Shown: positions 16,700 to 25,973 of the stretch, one piece after another | Position numbering within the stretch: the stretch's first letter is position 1 | Layout: the number at the start of each line of letters is the position of its first letter | NCBI RefSeq assembly: GCF_001427125.1 | Contig: NZ_LMGK01000002.1 | Coordinates: forward strand, 62,001 to 126,000 | Length of the DNA stretch: 64,000 nucleotides | Direction: 5' to 3' | DNA from: Pseudomonas sp. Root562 | GTDB taxonomy: Bacteria; Pseudomonadota; Gammaproteobacteria; Pseudomonadales; Pseudomonadaceae | Notes under the pieces: model-generated | What the model saw: only the letters and a program-made list of their open reading frames with translations | Databases searched by the model: none | Told to the model about the DNA's origin: nothing | Translations under genes and position numbers: made by a program

Positions 16700-18674
16700 G
16701 GTTTGCCTCCTGTTGGCGGCACCAGGCGCGCCAGCTGTTCTGCAATTGCAGCACCGCGCCCCGGGCCAGTTTCACTGCATCACTCGAGGGCAAGGCGTAA
16801 AGGTTTTGCACGAAAGCCTCGCTGGCTTCGGCCAGCGCTTCGCCGCGATCTGCCGCCGGACCTTTTTTCAGGACGCTTTCCAGTTGCTCGAGGTATTGCT
16901 GTTGCGCTGCAGAAACCGGAACCTGCGCAACCGCCAGGCTCAGGCGCAGGTGCAGCAATTCATCGCCGATATCCAACCCGAGCAGCCCGTCATCCCAGCG
17001 GCTTCGCGCCGGCTCGGGCAACTCCGGATAATGCCGCGCCAATTGCAGCAAGCGGTCGGCCATGCGCCCGCCGAACCAGCTCTCGGCGCCGGCCAGATTG
17101 CGCCGGGTCAGGCGCACCAGATCGTCAAGGGTAGCCGCGAGCAATCGACGGCCATGCCACGCCGGGTTACGCAGGATCAACAGATGGAATGCGAGCACCG
17201 CCGCACCGACGCCGATGACCATGGCCTGGGCGCTGTTGAAGAACGTCGCGACGTCGAACTTCATCTGGTTGAGCGGAGCCACCAGCACAATGAAATGCAG
17301 GCAGAATGACGTGGCCGTAGCGCCGATCTGCGGCTTGGCCATGCCCAGCGCCCCGAAAAACAACGGCACGCCCATACCCATGCACAACATGGCAAAACTG
17401 CTCCATTGCGGCAGCAGAATTTGCCCGACGATGAACGCCGCCGGAATGGCCAGGAATATCCCGCGCATGAAGCTCATGCCGATTTGCGCACCATTTTCCC
17501 GGCTGGCGAACAGGCTGCACACCACGCACGTCAACAACATCGCCCCCGCTGCCGCGGGCCAAGCGGTCGCCAGCCAGAAACTCGCAACCACCAGAAACGC
17601 CAAGGCACTGCGGGCGCCAAACACCAGGGCCAACGACAGATCGCGGTGAGGTGTCAGCGTCTTGGGCGGCGCGACCGGATCACCGCCCTCCTCAACGGCG
17701 CTCAACGCCGCCGTCGCCGCCATGGCCGTATCCATCAGCAAGGTGAAACGCACCAGGCAGTAACTCTGTGCCGAACTGATCTGCGGGTCGTGGGACGCGT
17801 CGAGCAAACGCGGGCGCAGGGCATGCAACGTCGCAGGATCGGCGACTTTCAGCGCCTCCAGCACTTCGTTCATCCACGGTGACAACTGCGCCGACTCTTG
17901 CGGTTCCAACTGTTTCCACTGCCGGCGCACTGAACGGGCGATGCGCAGCAGCATCAACAATTTCTGGCTCAAACCACTGATGGCGCGTGCCCGTTGCCGA
18001 CCGAGAGGCCCTTCGAACCAGGCGTGTTCGCGTTGCGCGTCCATGGCAACGATTCGACCGAGAATTTCCAGCAAGCCTTTGCGTGCCTGTCCATCCCCGG
18101 CCAGTGTCGCCCGCGCGGCATTCATGCCACTTTGCCAGGCTCCTCGGGCCTGGTCCGACAGCTGTCGCTCGACCCGCAATGGCCAGAGCAAAGCACTGCT
18201 GGCGGTGGCGCAGATAATGCCCAGGCTGATTTCGGTGCAGCGTGCCACGGCTTGGTCAAATACGGTCAACGGATGATTGATGGCCGGCAGCGCGATGATC
18301 GCCACGGTGTACCCGGCCAGTACAAATGAATAGGACCAGGCACTGCGCAGTAATGTCGAACTGGCCGTACACAGTCCAAGCCACAATGCCAACGCCAGCA
18401 AAAACAGCCACGGTGTCTGGGCGAACAAGCCCATGAACACCACCGACATGATGGTTCCGACCAACGTCCCCAACAGCCGCGCCAAGCCTTTTTGCATCAC
18501 CATGCCGGACAGTGGCTGCGCGACGATGAACGCAGTCATCAATGCCCAGGCCGGTTGCTCCAGGCCCCAGCGCAATGCCAGCCACAGCGCCACGCCTCCG
18601 CCGATCAAGGTCTTGATCGCGAACTGCAAGGCTCGGCGGTCAGGCGCAAACAACGCCTGCAAAGTAATGGGCAC
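16686..18674 (-). CDS. FUSC family efflux transporter (AaeB-like)
   Basis: The product has 662 residues from a GTG at 18674, chosen because AAGAG lies eight bases upstream; a GTG three codons earlier overlaps that site. It has two halves, each with a cluster of membrane helices (about 15-165 and 350-500) separated and followed by cytoplasmic helical regions, the layout of the AaeB/fusaric-acid-resistance family. The motif KTLIGGGVALWLALRWGLEQ at the N-terminus is typical. It probably exports aromatic acids or similar weak acids together with the DUF1656 and HlyD-type partners. No LysR-type regulator is adjacent. Confidence 0.88.
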   Translation of the reverse strand: MPITLQALFAPDRRALQFAIKTLIGGGVALWLALRWGLEQPAWALMTAFIVAQPLSGMVMQKGLARLLGTLVGTIMSVVFMGLFAQTPWLFLLALALWLGLCTASSTLLRSAWSYSFVLAGYTVAIIALPAINHPLTVFDQAVARCTEISLGIICATASSALLWPLRVERQLSDQARGAWQSGMNAARATLAGDGQARKGLLEILGRIVAMDAQREHAWFEGPLGRQRARAISGLSQKLLMLLRIARSVRRQWKQLEPQESAQLSPWMNEVLEALKVADPATLHALRPRLLDASHDPQISSAQSYCLVRFTLLMDTAMAATAALSAVEEGGDPVAPPKTLTPHRDLSLALVFGARSALAFLVVASFWLATAWPAAAGAMLLTCVVCSLFASRENGAQIGMSFMRGIFLAIPAAFIVGQILLPQWSSFAMLCMGMGVPLFFGALGMAKPQIGATATSFCLHFIVLVAPLNQMKFDVATFFNSAQAMVIGVGAAVLAFHLLILRNPAWHGRRLLAATLDDLVRLTRRNLAGAESWFGGRMADRLLQLARHYPELPEPARSRWDDGLLGLDIGDELLHLRLSLAVAQVPVSAAQQQYLEQLESVLKKGPAADRGEALAEASEAFVQNLYALPSSDAVKLARGAVLQLQNSWRAWCRQQEANHGLA

Positions 18675-18786
18675 GTAAAGCACTCTTGAAAAGTCGTTTT
18701 AACGATAGTCGGCTTCAGGCCGGTCACTTGAAAAACAAATTATTAGCTAGCTATCTATACCCCGTCCAGCGCTAATTCCCGGGCAC

Positions 18787-18815
18787 AAAAAAACGCCAGA
18801 CTAACTGGCGTTTTT
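18787..18815. terminator. Bidirectional terminator after the DUF2383 gene
   Basis: The stem AAAAACGCCAG / CTGGCGTTTTT has a five-base loop and A/T tails on both sides. It lies 17 bases after the stop of the DUF2383 gene. Confidence 0.88.
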
Positions 18816-18831
18816 GACAGCAAACGAACGC

Positions 18832-19299
18832 TTACGAACGTGCGCGCGCCTGGTTACGCAGGGCTTTTACCTGATCGTGGTTACGTTGCACGCCGTGGTA
18901 CTGACGCTCAACGAGATCACGAATGCCCACCAGGTTGTGCTTGTTGATTTTCTCCATGGCATCGCGATACGCCTTCAGCGCATGGTCCTCACCACGTTCG
19001 GCTTCATTGAGCACCGCTTCTTCATCCTTGCCGGTGAACATCGACTTTACATCGACCCAGCGACGATGCAGATCGCCACTGACGCTGGTGGACGTTTCCG
19101 GATCGCCGCCCATTGAACGCACCGCAGCCTGCAGCTCAGCGGCGGCGGTGCCACAGTCGGCAGCACGTTGCACAAACAAGGTTTTGAGTTCAGGGTGTTT
19201 GATGTCTTCGGCGCAAGTCTTGAACCCTTCCTGACCGTCTTTGCAGGTTTCAATCAGGTCATTGAGTACAGAAATCGCTTCTTTATTCATGTCGGTCAT
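18832..19299 (-). CDS. PA2169-type four-helix-bundle protein (DUF2383)
   Basis: The product has 155 residues, all helical and hydrophilic: SVLNDLIETCKDGQEGFKTC at the start, RGEDHALKAYRDAMEK in the middle and RNHDQVKALRNQARARS at the end. This matches the ferritin-like DUF2383 family typified by PA2169. Members are cytoplasmic, often stress or stationary-phase induced, with no proven activity. AAGGA precedes the ATG. The gene is monocistronic with its own terminator. Confidence 0.87.
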   Translation of the reverse strand: MTDMNKEAISVLNDLIETCKDGQEGFKTCAEDIKHPELKTLFVQRAADCGTAAAELQAAVRSMGGDPETSTSVSGDLHRRWVDVKSMFTGKDEEAVLNEAERGEDHALKAYRDAMEKINKHNLVGIRDLVERQYHGVQRNHDQVKALRNQARARS

Positions 19300-19502
19300 T
19301 TTTCAATTCCTTGCGGTTGATGAAAGATGACTTACTCATTGCAGGGCGCATGCCAGCTCAACAGACATAAATTTCCCTATATTTTTCAATTAGTTACCAT
19401 TACGGCGAAAATCTGTATCCGTTTTTTTTGCATGATCTGTCAATTGGCCTGCATGCAGAATGCCTGTATTTTCCAGACTGAATGAATGAAGACGACTGCG
19501 TG

Positions 19503-19739
19503 ATGAACCCTGAAAAGCTCGAACTGCTGATTACCCGGGAAATGCCCTTCGGCAAATACAAGGGACGGATCATTGCCGACCTGCCCGGCCCATACCTGAA
19601 CTGGTTTGCCCGGGAAGGTTTTCCCCACGGCGAATTGGGTGGCTTGCTGGCCCTGATGCAAGAGATTGATCACAACGGCTTGTCGGAGTTGCTGGAACCC
19701 TTGCGCGCCAAGCATGGCAAACCGGCACCACGCCACTGA
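19503..19739 (+). CDS. DUF3820 family protein
   Basis: The product has 78 residues from MNPEKLELLI. An ATG seven codons earlier (19482) is also possible, and neither has a good ribosome site. The family core MPFGKYKGRIIADLPGPYLNW is clear, followed by a charged C-terminus. The domain resembles exonuclease-associated modules found in phage and bacterial proteins; its function is unknown. The aminotransferase gene starts 32 bases downstream in the same direction. Confidence 0.82.
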   Translation: MNPEKLELLITREMPFGKYKGRIIADLPGPYLNWFAREGFPHGELGGLLALMQEIDHNGLSELLEPLRAKHGKPAPRH

Positions 19740-19771
19740 TCCACGCCCCCCGCCCCTGATTGAGTAAGCCC

Positions 19772-20953
19772 ATGCCCGACAATACCCGCCGTGCCCGTGA
19801 TGAAGCCTTTTGGCGGACCTTTGCCGATCGCTACGATCGGCAACCGGGACCGATCAATCTGGAAAACGGCTACTTCGGACGCATGTCGCGCACCGTGGTC
19901 GAGGAGTATCAGCGCAACATCGAGCTGATCAACCGCAGCAACTCGGTGTATGCGCGCCAGCGCTTCGAGCAGGGCGACAGTGTGAAGATCCGCGCGCAGT
20001 TGGCCGGGCTGATCGGTGTACCTGCCGAAAGTGTCGCCCTGACCTGCAACGCGACGGATGGTTTGCAATCGTTGATCCGCAACTACAATCGCCTTCAACC
20101 GGGCGATCAAGTGCTGATCTGCGACCTGGAGTACGACACGGTCAAGGGCGCGATGCGCTGGCTGGCGCGTCATCGGGGTGTCGAGGTGATCGAGATCGAC
20201 CATGGGCACCCTGCCAGTTTCGACAGTTTACTGGCCACCTATCGCGAGACCTTTGCACGTTACCCACGACTCAAGCTGATGGCCTTGACCCACGTCACTC
20301 ACCGCACAGGCCTGGTGATGCCGGTGCAGGCGATTGCCGCCGCCGCCAGGGAGCATGGCATCGATGTGATCCTCGACGGCGCCCATGCACTGGGGCAACT
20401 GGAATTCGATCTCGAAGAGCTGGGCATCGCCTTCGCCGCCTACAACCTGCACAAATGGATCGGTGCACCGCTGACCCTGGGCTTTCTCTACATCGCCCCC
20501 GAGCGCCTGGCTGACATCGACCCGGACATGGAGGAGATGCATTTTCCGATCACCGACATTCGCGCTCGCACGTCTTACAGTACGCCGAACATCCCCGCGC
20601 TGCTGACCCTGCCGCTGGTGCTCGAAGAGCATTGGGCCATGGGTGGTGCCGCGGCCAAGGGGGCACGGCTCAACTACCTGCGCAACCTGTGGGTGCGCGC
20701 GGTACGTGGGCACCCGGGTATCGAAGTCATGACCCCGGATGATCCACGGTTGTACTGTGGCATCACCTCGATGCGCTTTACCGCCCATGCCGACCAACAG
20801 GCGATGGCCGAAAAACTGCTCAGCGACTACAACCTGTTTACCGTAGTGCGCAACGGCGCTGCCAGCGGTCCATGCATTCGCATTACGCCAGGGCTGACCA
20901 GCACTGCGGCGGACATGAACCGACTGGCTTCGGCGTTGGCGGAACTGGCCTGA
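19772..20953 (+). CDS. Class V aminotransferase (isopenicillin-N epimerase-like)
   Basis: The product has 393 residues from the ATG at 19772; a TTG four codons earlier is an alternative. This is a PLP-dependent fold-type I enzyme. The phosphate-binding segment is CNATDGLQSLI (92-102), the aspartate contacting the cofactor is in LDGAHALGQ (D202, H205), and the Schiff-base lysine is K228 in AAYNLHKWIG. It resembles CefD-like epimerases and NifS-like enzymes, but lacks the cysteine-loop seen in desulfurases. The substrate is unknown. It is convergent with a lone intradiol dioxygenase gene three bases away. Confidence 0.85.
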   Translation: MPDNTRRARDEAFWRTFADRYDRQPGPINLENGYFGRMSRTVVEEYQRNIELINRSNSVYARQRFEQGDSVKIRAQLAGLIGVPAESVALTCNATDGLQSLIRNYNRLQPGDQVLICDLEYDTVKGAMRWLARHRGVEVIEIDHGHPASFDSLLATYRETFARYPRLKLMALTHVTHRTGLVMPVQAIAAAAREHGIDVILDGAHALGQLEFDLEELGIAFAAYNLHKWIGAPLTLGFLYIAPERLADIDPDMEEMHFPITDIRARTSYSTPNIPALLTLPLVLEEHWAMGGAAAKGARLNYLRNLWVRAVRGHPGIEVMTPDDPRLYCGITSMRFTAHADQQAMAEKLLSDYNLFTVVRNGAASGPCIRITPGLTSTAADMNRLASALAELA

Positions 20954-20955
20954 CG

Positions 20956-21672
20956 TCACACGGTGTATTTATCGAAGTCTTCCGGCTTGATCTGGGTCGA
21001 CACTGCAAAGGTGTCGATGCCGATGGTCATGTGCCCGAAAAATCCGTCGTCCCTGGAGTCTCGAGAGAGGGTATGTACATTCAGGGTCGAGGCCTCGCCG
21101 CCCATGGTTGTGTAAAAGTGATCTTGCTCATTGCCCAGCGGTCGCACAGCCCGTCCGCTGTACTGCCGACTGCCAAGCACTGAACGCGAAGCCACTTCGG
21201 GAAAGTACAGCTGCCCCACCCAGGCGACGTGTCGTTCTTCCAGATAGTTGTTGCCCGAGGTGATTCGCACGGCCACATGAATGTGCAGGGTACGGCCGGC
21301 ATAGAAACCCGGGTAGATGGTAGTGAAGCGCACGTTCCCCGCTTTATCAGTGAACTGAGCACCACGCAGGTACGTATCGTCGTCGGTTCTCGGGATTGCG
21401 CCGATGTCGCCGACATCGACTTCCAGGTCCGGATTGATCTTGCTCCAGCCTGAATAGGCGCCCCGCGCATTGCAGTGCCAGATATCCACCAGCGCATCGG
21501 TGACCGGTTGGCCAGTCATGGCATCGATGATTTGCAGGCGCAATACCAATGGGATGCCGTCGGCGCCTTCGCTGATATTGCGTCGAATCAGTTTGGGATT
21601 GCGAAAATAAGGGCCGGCGATTTGTTCCGGGGACAGCAGGCAAACGGGTGTATCGGTAATGTTGGCGTCCAT
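20956..21672 (-). CDS. Intradiol ring-cleavage dioxygenase
   Basis: The product has 238 residues with the non-heme Fe(III) ligands of the family: Tyr73 (ARGAYSGW), Tyr124 (YPGFYAGR), His130 and His132 (LHIHV). It most resembles the protocatechuate 3,4-dioxygenase beta-type catalytic chain, but there is no alpha-chain gene and no beta-ketoadipate gene nearby. The long N-terminal alpha-helical linker of catechol dioxygenases is absent. The substrate is therefore unknown. No signal peptide is present. AGAGAG lies upstream of the ATG. Confidence 0.85.
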   Translation of the reverse strand: MDANITDTPVCLLSPEQIAGPYFRNPKLIRRNISEGADGIPLVLRLQIIDAMTGQPVTDALVDIWHCNARGAYSGWSKINPDLEVDVGDIGAIPRTDDDTYLRGAQFTDKAGNVRFTTIYPGFYAGRTLHIHVAVRITSGNNYLEERHVAWVGQLYFPEVASRSVLGSRQYSGRAVRPLGNEQDHFYTTMGGEASTLNVHTLSRDSRDDGFFGHMTIGIDTFAVSTQIKPEDFDKYTV

Positions 21673-21775
21673 GACGTTCTCTCTTCCATAAGATCAACGC
21701 AGGCTAGCACTGGCCGCTTTTCCGGATGCGGTAACTATGTATCGCAGGATGTCTTGACGCCGGTTTTCATCAGGC

Positions 21776-21807
21776 AAAAAAAACGGTGCACCGACCAAGC
21801 GCACCGT
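21776..21807 (-). terminator. Intrinsic terminator of the zwf-pgl-eda operon
   Basis: On the minus strand the stem ACGGTGC / GCACCGT is followed by eight U residues. It lies 40 bases after the eda stop codon. Confidence 0.88.
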
Positions 21808-21846
21808 AAAGCCGTAGAACACACAACGAAGTGTCGGGTGAAGCGA

Positions 21847-22512
21847 TCAGTCCAGCAGCGCCAGTGCCTCGGCGGTGCATTCCTGAATGCGGGCCCAGTC
21901 GCCGTTCTTGATCCACTCAGGATCAAGCATCCAGCTACCGCCCACGCACATGACGTTCTTCAACGCCATGTAGCTCTTGATATTGGCCGGGCCCACGCCG
22001 CCGGTCGGGCAGAATTTCACTTCGCCGAACGGACCGCCCAAGGCCTTGATGGCGGCAACGCCACCGCTGACTTCCGCCGGGAACAACTTGAAGCGGCGAT
22101 AACCCAGACCATAGCCTTCCATGATGCCCGAGGCATTGCTGATGCCTGGCAGCAACGGGATCGGACTGGCAACGCTGGCTTCCAGCAGGTCACGGGTGAT
22201 GCCTGGCGTAACGATGAACTGCGAGCCCGCCGCTTCTGCCGCGGCCAGCATGTGGCGATCGAGCACGGTGCCGGCACCGGTCATCAACTCCGGACGCTGT
22301 TCGCGCAGGATCTGGATGGCCTTGAGGCCGAACTGCGAACGCAGAGTCACTTCCAGCGCGGTCAGGCCACCCGCCGCGAGGGCATCGGCCAGCGGCAGCA
22401 CGTCCTGCTCGCGGGCGATGGTAATCACCGGCAGGATCCGCGCCTTGGCGCAGAGGCTGTCGATCAGGGCAACTTTATCCGCCATGGAAACGGTCGGGGA
22501 TGGGATTGTCAT
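21847..22512 (-). CDS. eda: KDPG aldolase (2-dehydro-3-deoxy-6-phosphogluconate aldolase)
   Basis: The product has 221 residues from the ATG at 22512, which has AAGGA upstream. An ATG at 22533 overlaps the pgl stop as ATGA and would add seven residues, so coupling from there is possible. The class I aldolase motifs are clear: ALEVTLRS with the catalytic glutamate, FIVTPGITRDLLEA, and YRRFKLFPAEVSGG with the Schiff-base lysine, followed by FCPTGGVGPANI. It cleaves KDPG to pyruvate and glyceraldehyde-3-phosphate, the last step of the Entner-Doudoroff pathway. It is the final gene of the zwf-pgl-eda operon. Confidence 0.95.
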   Translation of the reverse strand: MTIPSPTVSMADKVALIDSLCAKARILPVITIAREQDVLPLADALAAGGLTALEVTLRSQFGLKAIQILREQRPELMTGAGTVLDRHMLAAAEAAGSQFIVTPGITRDLLEASVASPIPLLPGISNASGIMEGYGLGYRRFKLFPAEVSGGVAAIKALGGPFGEVKFCPTGGVGPANIKSYMALKNVMCVGGSWMLDPEWIKNGDWARIQECTAEALALLD

Positions 22513-22529
22513 AGCGGCTGTTCCTTGGC

Positions 22530-23243
22530 TCATGGGCACCAGTAAATCTCTAACGTAGGTTGCAGAAACGCGCGAATCGGCATTGCGGCGACATCGTCAC
22601 CGGCCAGTGCGGTACTCAGGGTGGTCAACTTGGACTGACCGGAAATCGATAGAACCTTGTGCTTGGCCGAAGCCAGCAGCGCACGGCTCATGGTCAGGCG
22701 CTGATGCGGCACGGTCGGTGCGAGCATTGGATAGCAACGACGGCTACCGTCCGCCTGCAAGGCCTCGGCAAGCTTCGGACTGTTGGGGAACAGCGAGGCG
22801 GTGTGACCGTCATCGCCCATGCCCAGTACCAGCACGTCGATCACCGGCAACTCGGAGAGCAAACGGTCAGCCTGCTCTGCCGCCTGTTCCAGGTTGGCGC
22901 TGGCGCTATACAGGCTCAGAAACTGAGCCTTGGCCGCCGGGCCTTGCAACAGGTATTTCTTGATCAGGCCGGCATTGCTGTCGGCATGCTCGACCGGCAC
23001 CCAACGCTCGTCAGCCAGGCTGATCACGACGTTGGACCAGTCCAGTTTCTGCTTGGCCAGGTGCTGGAAAAACGCCACCGGACTGCGGCCACCGGACACC
23101 ACCAGGGTCGCAGTGCCCTGGGTGTCGATCGCGTCGCTCAGTTGTTTCGCCACGCTCAGCGCCAGGCCTTCGGCCAACAGCGTCGGGCTCTTGAACTCAT
23201 GGGCGCTTACACCCTGAGGCAGTTTCAAATCAGATATCGCCAT
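22530..23243 (-). CDS. pgl: 6-phosphogluconolactonase
   Basis: The product has 237 residues from the ATG at 23243, chosen because GGGAGG lies seven bases upstream. Family motifs are [15 protein letters not shown] near residue 50, SLADERWVP near 80 and [17 protein letters not shown] near 140. It hydrolyses 6-phosphogluconolactone made by Zwf. It overlaps the 3' end of zwf by 14 bases, and its own stop touches a possible eda start, so the three genes are tightly coupled. Confidence 0.94.
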   Translation of the reverse strand: MAISDLKLPQGVSAHEFKSPTLLAEGLALSVAKQLSDAIDTQGTATLVVSGGRSPVAFFQHLAKQKLDWSNVVISLADERWVPVEHADSNAGLIKKYLLQGPAAKAQFLSLYSASANLEQAAEQADRLLSELPVIDVLVLGMGDDGHTASLFPNSPKLAEALQADGSRRCYPMLAPTVPHQRLTMSRALLASAKHKVLSISGQSKLTTLSTALAGDDVAAMPIRAFLQPTLEIYWCP

Positions 23244-24699
23244 ACCACGACCTCCCATCCCGCGTAATCAGTGCAATGGAGCTCATCGGCCCCCAGGACC
23301 CTGCCGCATACGGCTTGGGCGCATCACCGGATTTTTTCCACCCGGCGATCAACTGGTCACACCACTTCCACGCGGCTTCGATTTCATCTTTACGGACAAA
23401 CAGGTTCTGATTGCCGCGCATCACTTCCAGCAACAACCGCTCGTAGGCATCGGGAATCCGTGCGCTGCTCCAGGTGTCGGAAAAATTCAGCTGCAACGGA
23501 CCGCTGCGCAGCTGCATGCCTTTGTCCAGGCCTTGATCCTTGGTCATCACCCGCAAGGAAATGCCTTCGTCCGGTTGCAGGCGGATAATCAACTTGTTGC
23601 TGATTTGCAGACGCTGCTCGGGTGCGAAGATGTAGTGCGACGGTTCCTTGAAGTGGATGACGATCTGCGACAGTTTTTGCGGCATGCGTTTGCCGGTGCG
23701 CAGATAGAACGGCACGCCGGCCCAACGCCAGTTACGAATGTCGGCACGCAGGGCAACGAAGGTTTCGGTGTCGCTCTGGGTGTTGGAATTAGGTTCTTCC
23801 AGATAACCCGGCACCGCTTTGCCTTCGCTATAGCCGGCGATGTATTGGCCGCGCACCACCTGGGTGGTCAGGCCTTCCGGGCTGATGGGCGCCAGCGCCT
23901 TGAGCACTTTGACTTTCTCGTCGCGGATGCTGTCGGCGGACAGGTCGGCCGGTGGGTCCATGGCGATCAGGCAGAGCAATTGCAGCAGGTGATTCTGGAT
24001 CATGTCCCGCAGCTGGCCGGCCTTATCGAAGTAGCCCCAGCGGCCTTCGATCCCGACCTTCTCGGCCACGGTGATTTCCACATGGGAAATGTAATTCTGG
24101 TTCCACTGGGTTTCGAACAGGCTATTGGCGAAACGCAGGGCGATCAGATTCTGGACAGTCTCTTTGCCCAGGTAATGGTCGATGCGGTAGGTGCGGTTTT
24201 CCGGGAAGAACTGCGCCACGGCATCGTTGACCTTGCGCGAGGATTCCAGGTCCGAACCGATGGGTTTTTCCAGCACCACGCGGGTGTTTTCCGCCAGGCC
24301 GACCTTCGCCAGGTTCTCGCAGATCGCGCCGTACACCGCTGCCGGCGTAGCAAAATAGGCGATGACCCGCTGGGCACTGCCTGCCGCTTCGGCCAGGGCC
24401 ACATAGTCTTCGGGTCTGAGGAAATCGACGTGCAGATAGCTCAGGCGTGCGAGAAAACGTTCGACGACGGCTTCGTCCAGATCTTTGGCACCCACGTAGC
24501 GGCGCAGCTCGGAGGCGATGAACGCCAAATGCTCCTGCTCGCTGCCGGGCTCACGGGCCAGCGCGATGATCCGCGTGTCCTCGTGCAAGAGGCCTGCACC
24601 GTCGAGTTGATAAAGCGCAGGAAACAGCTTGCGCAAGGCCAGATCGCCAAGGGCGCCAAACAAGGCAAAGGTGCACGGTTCAACCGTAATCGAGAGCAT
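23230..24699 (-). CDS. zwf: Glucose-6-phosphate 1-dehydrogenase
   Basis: The product has 489 residues. The nucleotide-binding motif is [10 protein letters not shown] (15-24) and the substrate/catalytic motif is RIDHYLGKE (172-180), with EKPIG at 144-148. It oxidises glucose-6-phosphate to the lactone with reduction of NAD(P). It is the first gene of the zwf-pgl-eda operon and divergent from its repressor gene hexR. The 219-bp region between them holds a HexR-like palindrome. The length is normal for the family. Confidence 0.96.
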   Translation of the reverse strand: MLSITVEPCTFALFGALGDLALRKLFPALYQLDGAGLLHEDTRIIALAREPGSEQEHLAFIASELRRYVGAKDLDEAVVERFLARLSYLHVDFLRPEDYVALAEAAGSAQRVIAYFATPAAVYGAICENLAKVGLAENTRVVLEKPIGSDLESSRKVNDAVAQFFPENRTYRIDHYLGKETVQNLIALRFANSLFETQWNQNYISHVEITVAEKVGIEGRWGYFDKAGQLRDMIQNHLLQLLCLIAMDPPADLSADSIRDEKVKVLKALAPISPEGLTTQVVRGQYIAGYSEGKAVPGYLEEPNSNTQSDTETFVALRADIRNWRWAGVPFYLRTGKRMPQKLSQIVIHFKEPSHYIFAPEQRLQISNKLIIRLQPDEGISLRVMTKDQGLDKGMQLRSGPLQLNFSDTWSSARIPDAYERLLLEVMRGNQNLFVRKDEIEAAWKWCDQLIAGWKKSGDAPKPYAAGSWGPMSSIALITRDGRSWYGDI

Positions 24700-24759
24700 G
24701 ATGTTTGTTCTTTTATCAAGTTAAGCTACAAATACCTTTTTTCAAGGCATCACTCAAGG

Positions 24760-24788
24760 GAAAATGTAGTAATAACCACAACATTTTC
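24760..24788. promoter_or_regulatory. Palindrome with probable HexR operator, zwf/hexR region
   Basis: The outer palindrome GAAAATGT / ACATTTTC encloses, on the minus strand, TTGTGGTTATTACTACA (24765-24781). This fits TTGT-N7-ACAA with one mismatch and also resembles the TGTA-type HexR motif. It lies 60 bases upstream of zwf and 130 bases upstream of hexR. Confidence 0.6.
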
Positions 24789-24849
24789 GCAAAATACAGA
24801 TTCCGAGTGGTGGTCGGTCGGAGCCATCAGTAGGATAGGCCACCGTTAT

Positions 24850-24872
24850 GGGCCACACCAAAGGCCCTTTTT
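24850..24872 (+). terminator. Terminator-like hairpin in the hexR leader
   Basis: GGGCC, an eight-base loop and GGCCC are followed by TTTTT, all within the region upstream of hexR and in its orientation. No gene ends here on this strand. Confidence 0.55.
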
Positions 24873-24918
24873 GCATTAGCCGCGCGCTTATCGGCGCTGG
24901 TGAATCAAGGAAACTCAT

Positions 24919-25788
24919 ATGGACCGCGTGCGAAATTTACTGGAACAGATCCAGAATCGCCTTGAAGAGCTGAACAAGGCCGAGCGCAAAGTCGCCGAGG
25001 TGATCCTGCTCAACCCGCAGCAGGCCACCCGTTTCAGCATCGCCGCCCTCGCCCAGGCCGCTTCGGTCAGCGAGCCGACGGTCAACCGTTTCTGCCGTTC
25101 GTTCGGCGTCAGCGGTTACCCCGAGCTCAAGCTGCAATTGGCGCAAAGCCTGGCCAGCGGCGCGGCGTATGTCAGCCGTGCGGTAGAGGCCGATGACAAC
25201 CCGGAAGCCTACACGCAGAAAATCTTCGGCAGCGCCATCGCGTCCCTGGACAGCGCTTGCCAGGCACTGGACCCGAACCTGATCAGCCGCGCCGTCGACC
25301 TGTTGATCCAGGCGCGGCAGATCCACTTTTTCGGTCTCGGCGCCTCGGCCCCGGTGGCACTGGACGCGCAGCACAAGTTCTTCCGTTTCAACCTGGCCGT
25401 GACTGCCCACGCCGACGTGCTGATGCAACGCATGATTGCCTCGGTGGCGCACACCGGCGAGTTGTTCGTGATCATTTCCTACACCGGCCGCACCCGCGAA
25501 CTGGTGGAAGTGGCGCGCATTGCCCGGGAGAACGGCGCTTCGGTGCTCGGTTTGACCGCGGAAAACTCACCATTGGCCAAAGCCAGTACCTTGAGCCTGA
25601 ACATTCCATTGCCGGAAGACACCGACATCTACATGCCGATGACGTCGCGGATCATTCAACTGACCGTGCTCGACGTGCTCGCAACTGGCATGACCCTGCG
25701 ACGCGGAGTGGATTTCCAGCCGCATTTGCGCAAGATCAAAGAGAGTTTGAATGCCAGCCGGTATCCGGTGGGTGACGAATTCAACTGA
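24919..25788 (+). CDS. hexR: HexR, RpiR-family repressor of glucose catabolism
   Basis: The product has 289 residues. The N-terminal helix-turn-helix (about 1-77) contains [20 protein letters not shown]. The C-terminal SIS sugar-phosphate domain (about 115-250) contains [19 protein letters not shown] and [20 protein letters not shown]. In Pseudomonas HexR binds TTGT-N7/8-ACAA sites upstream of zwf, edd and gap and is released by KDPG. Exact or near copies of that site are present at all these places in this window. GGAAA lies upstream of the ATG. It is divergent from zwf. Confidence 0.95.
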   Translation: MDRVRNLLEQIQNRLEELNKAERKVAEVILLNPQQATRFSIAALAQAASVSEPTVNRFCRSFGVSGYPELKLQLAQSLASGAAYVSRAVEADDNPEAYTQKIFGSAIASLDSACQALDPNLISRAVDLLIQARQIHFFGLGASAPVALDAQHKFFRFNLAVTAHADVLMQRMIASVAHTGELFVIISYTGRTRELVEVARIARENGASVLGLTAENSPLAKASTLSLNIPLPEDTDIYMPMTSRIIQLTVLDVLATGMTLRRGVDFQPHLRKIKESLNASRYPVGDEFN

Positions 25789-25817
25789 TCCGAAATCTGC
25801 GCTGACCGGTCAGGCCT

Positions 25818-25842
25818 CATCGCTGGCAAGCCAGCTCCCACA
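25818..25842 (+). repeat. Solitary REP unit, CTGGCAAGCCAG type
   Basis: A single arm CATCGCTGGCAAGCCAGCTC followed by CCACA. The matching inverted partner is missing here, unlike at 28401, 31477 and 62176. Confidence 0.75.
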
Positions 25843-25867
25843 GTGTCCGCGCCGAACCTGAAATGCT

Positions 25868-25969
25868 GATTGTTCCCACGCTCCGCGTGGGAACACAGCC
25901 CGTGACGCTCCGCGTCACTGGACGCGGAGCGTCCCTTGAGGCATTCCCACGCAGAGCGTGGGAACGATC
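25868..25969. repeat. 100-bp palindromic element, copy 1
   Basis: The ends are GTTCCCACGCTCCGCGTGGG and its inverted form ending GTGGGAACGATC. The centre is an inverted pair built on GACGCTCCGCGTC. Related copies are at 36715, 55295, 56751 and 58469. Confidence 0.85.
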
Positions 25970-25973
25970 CCCA

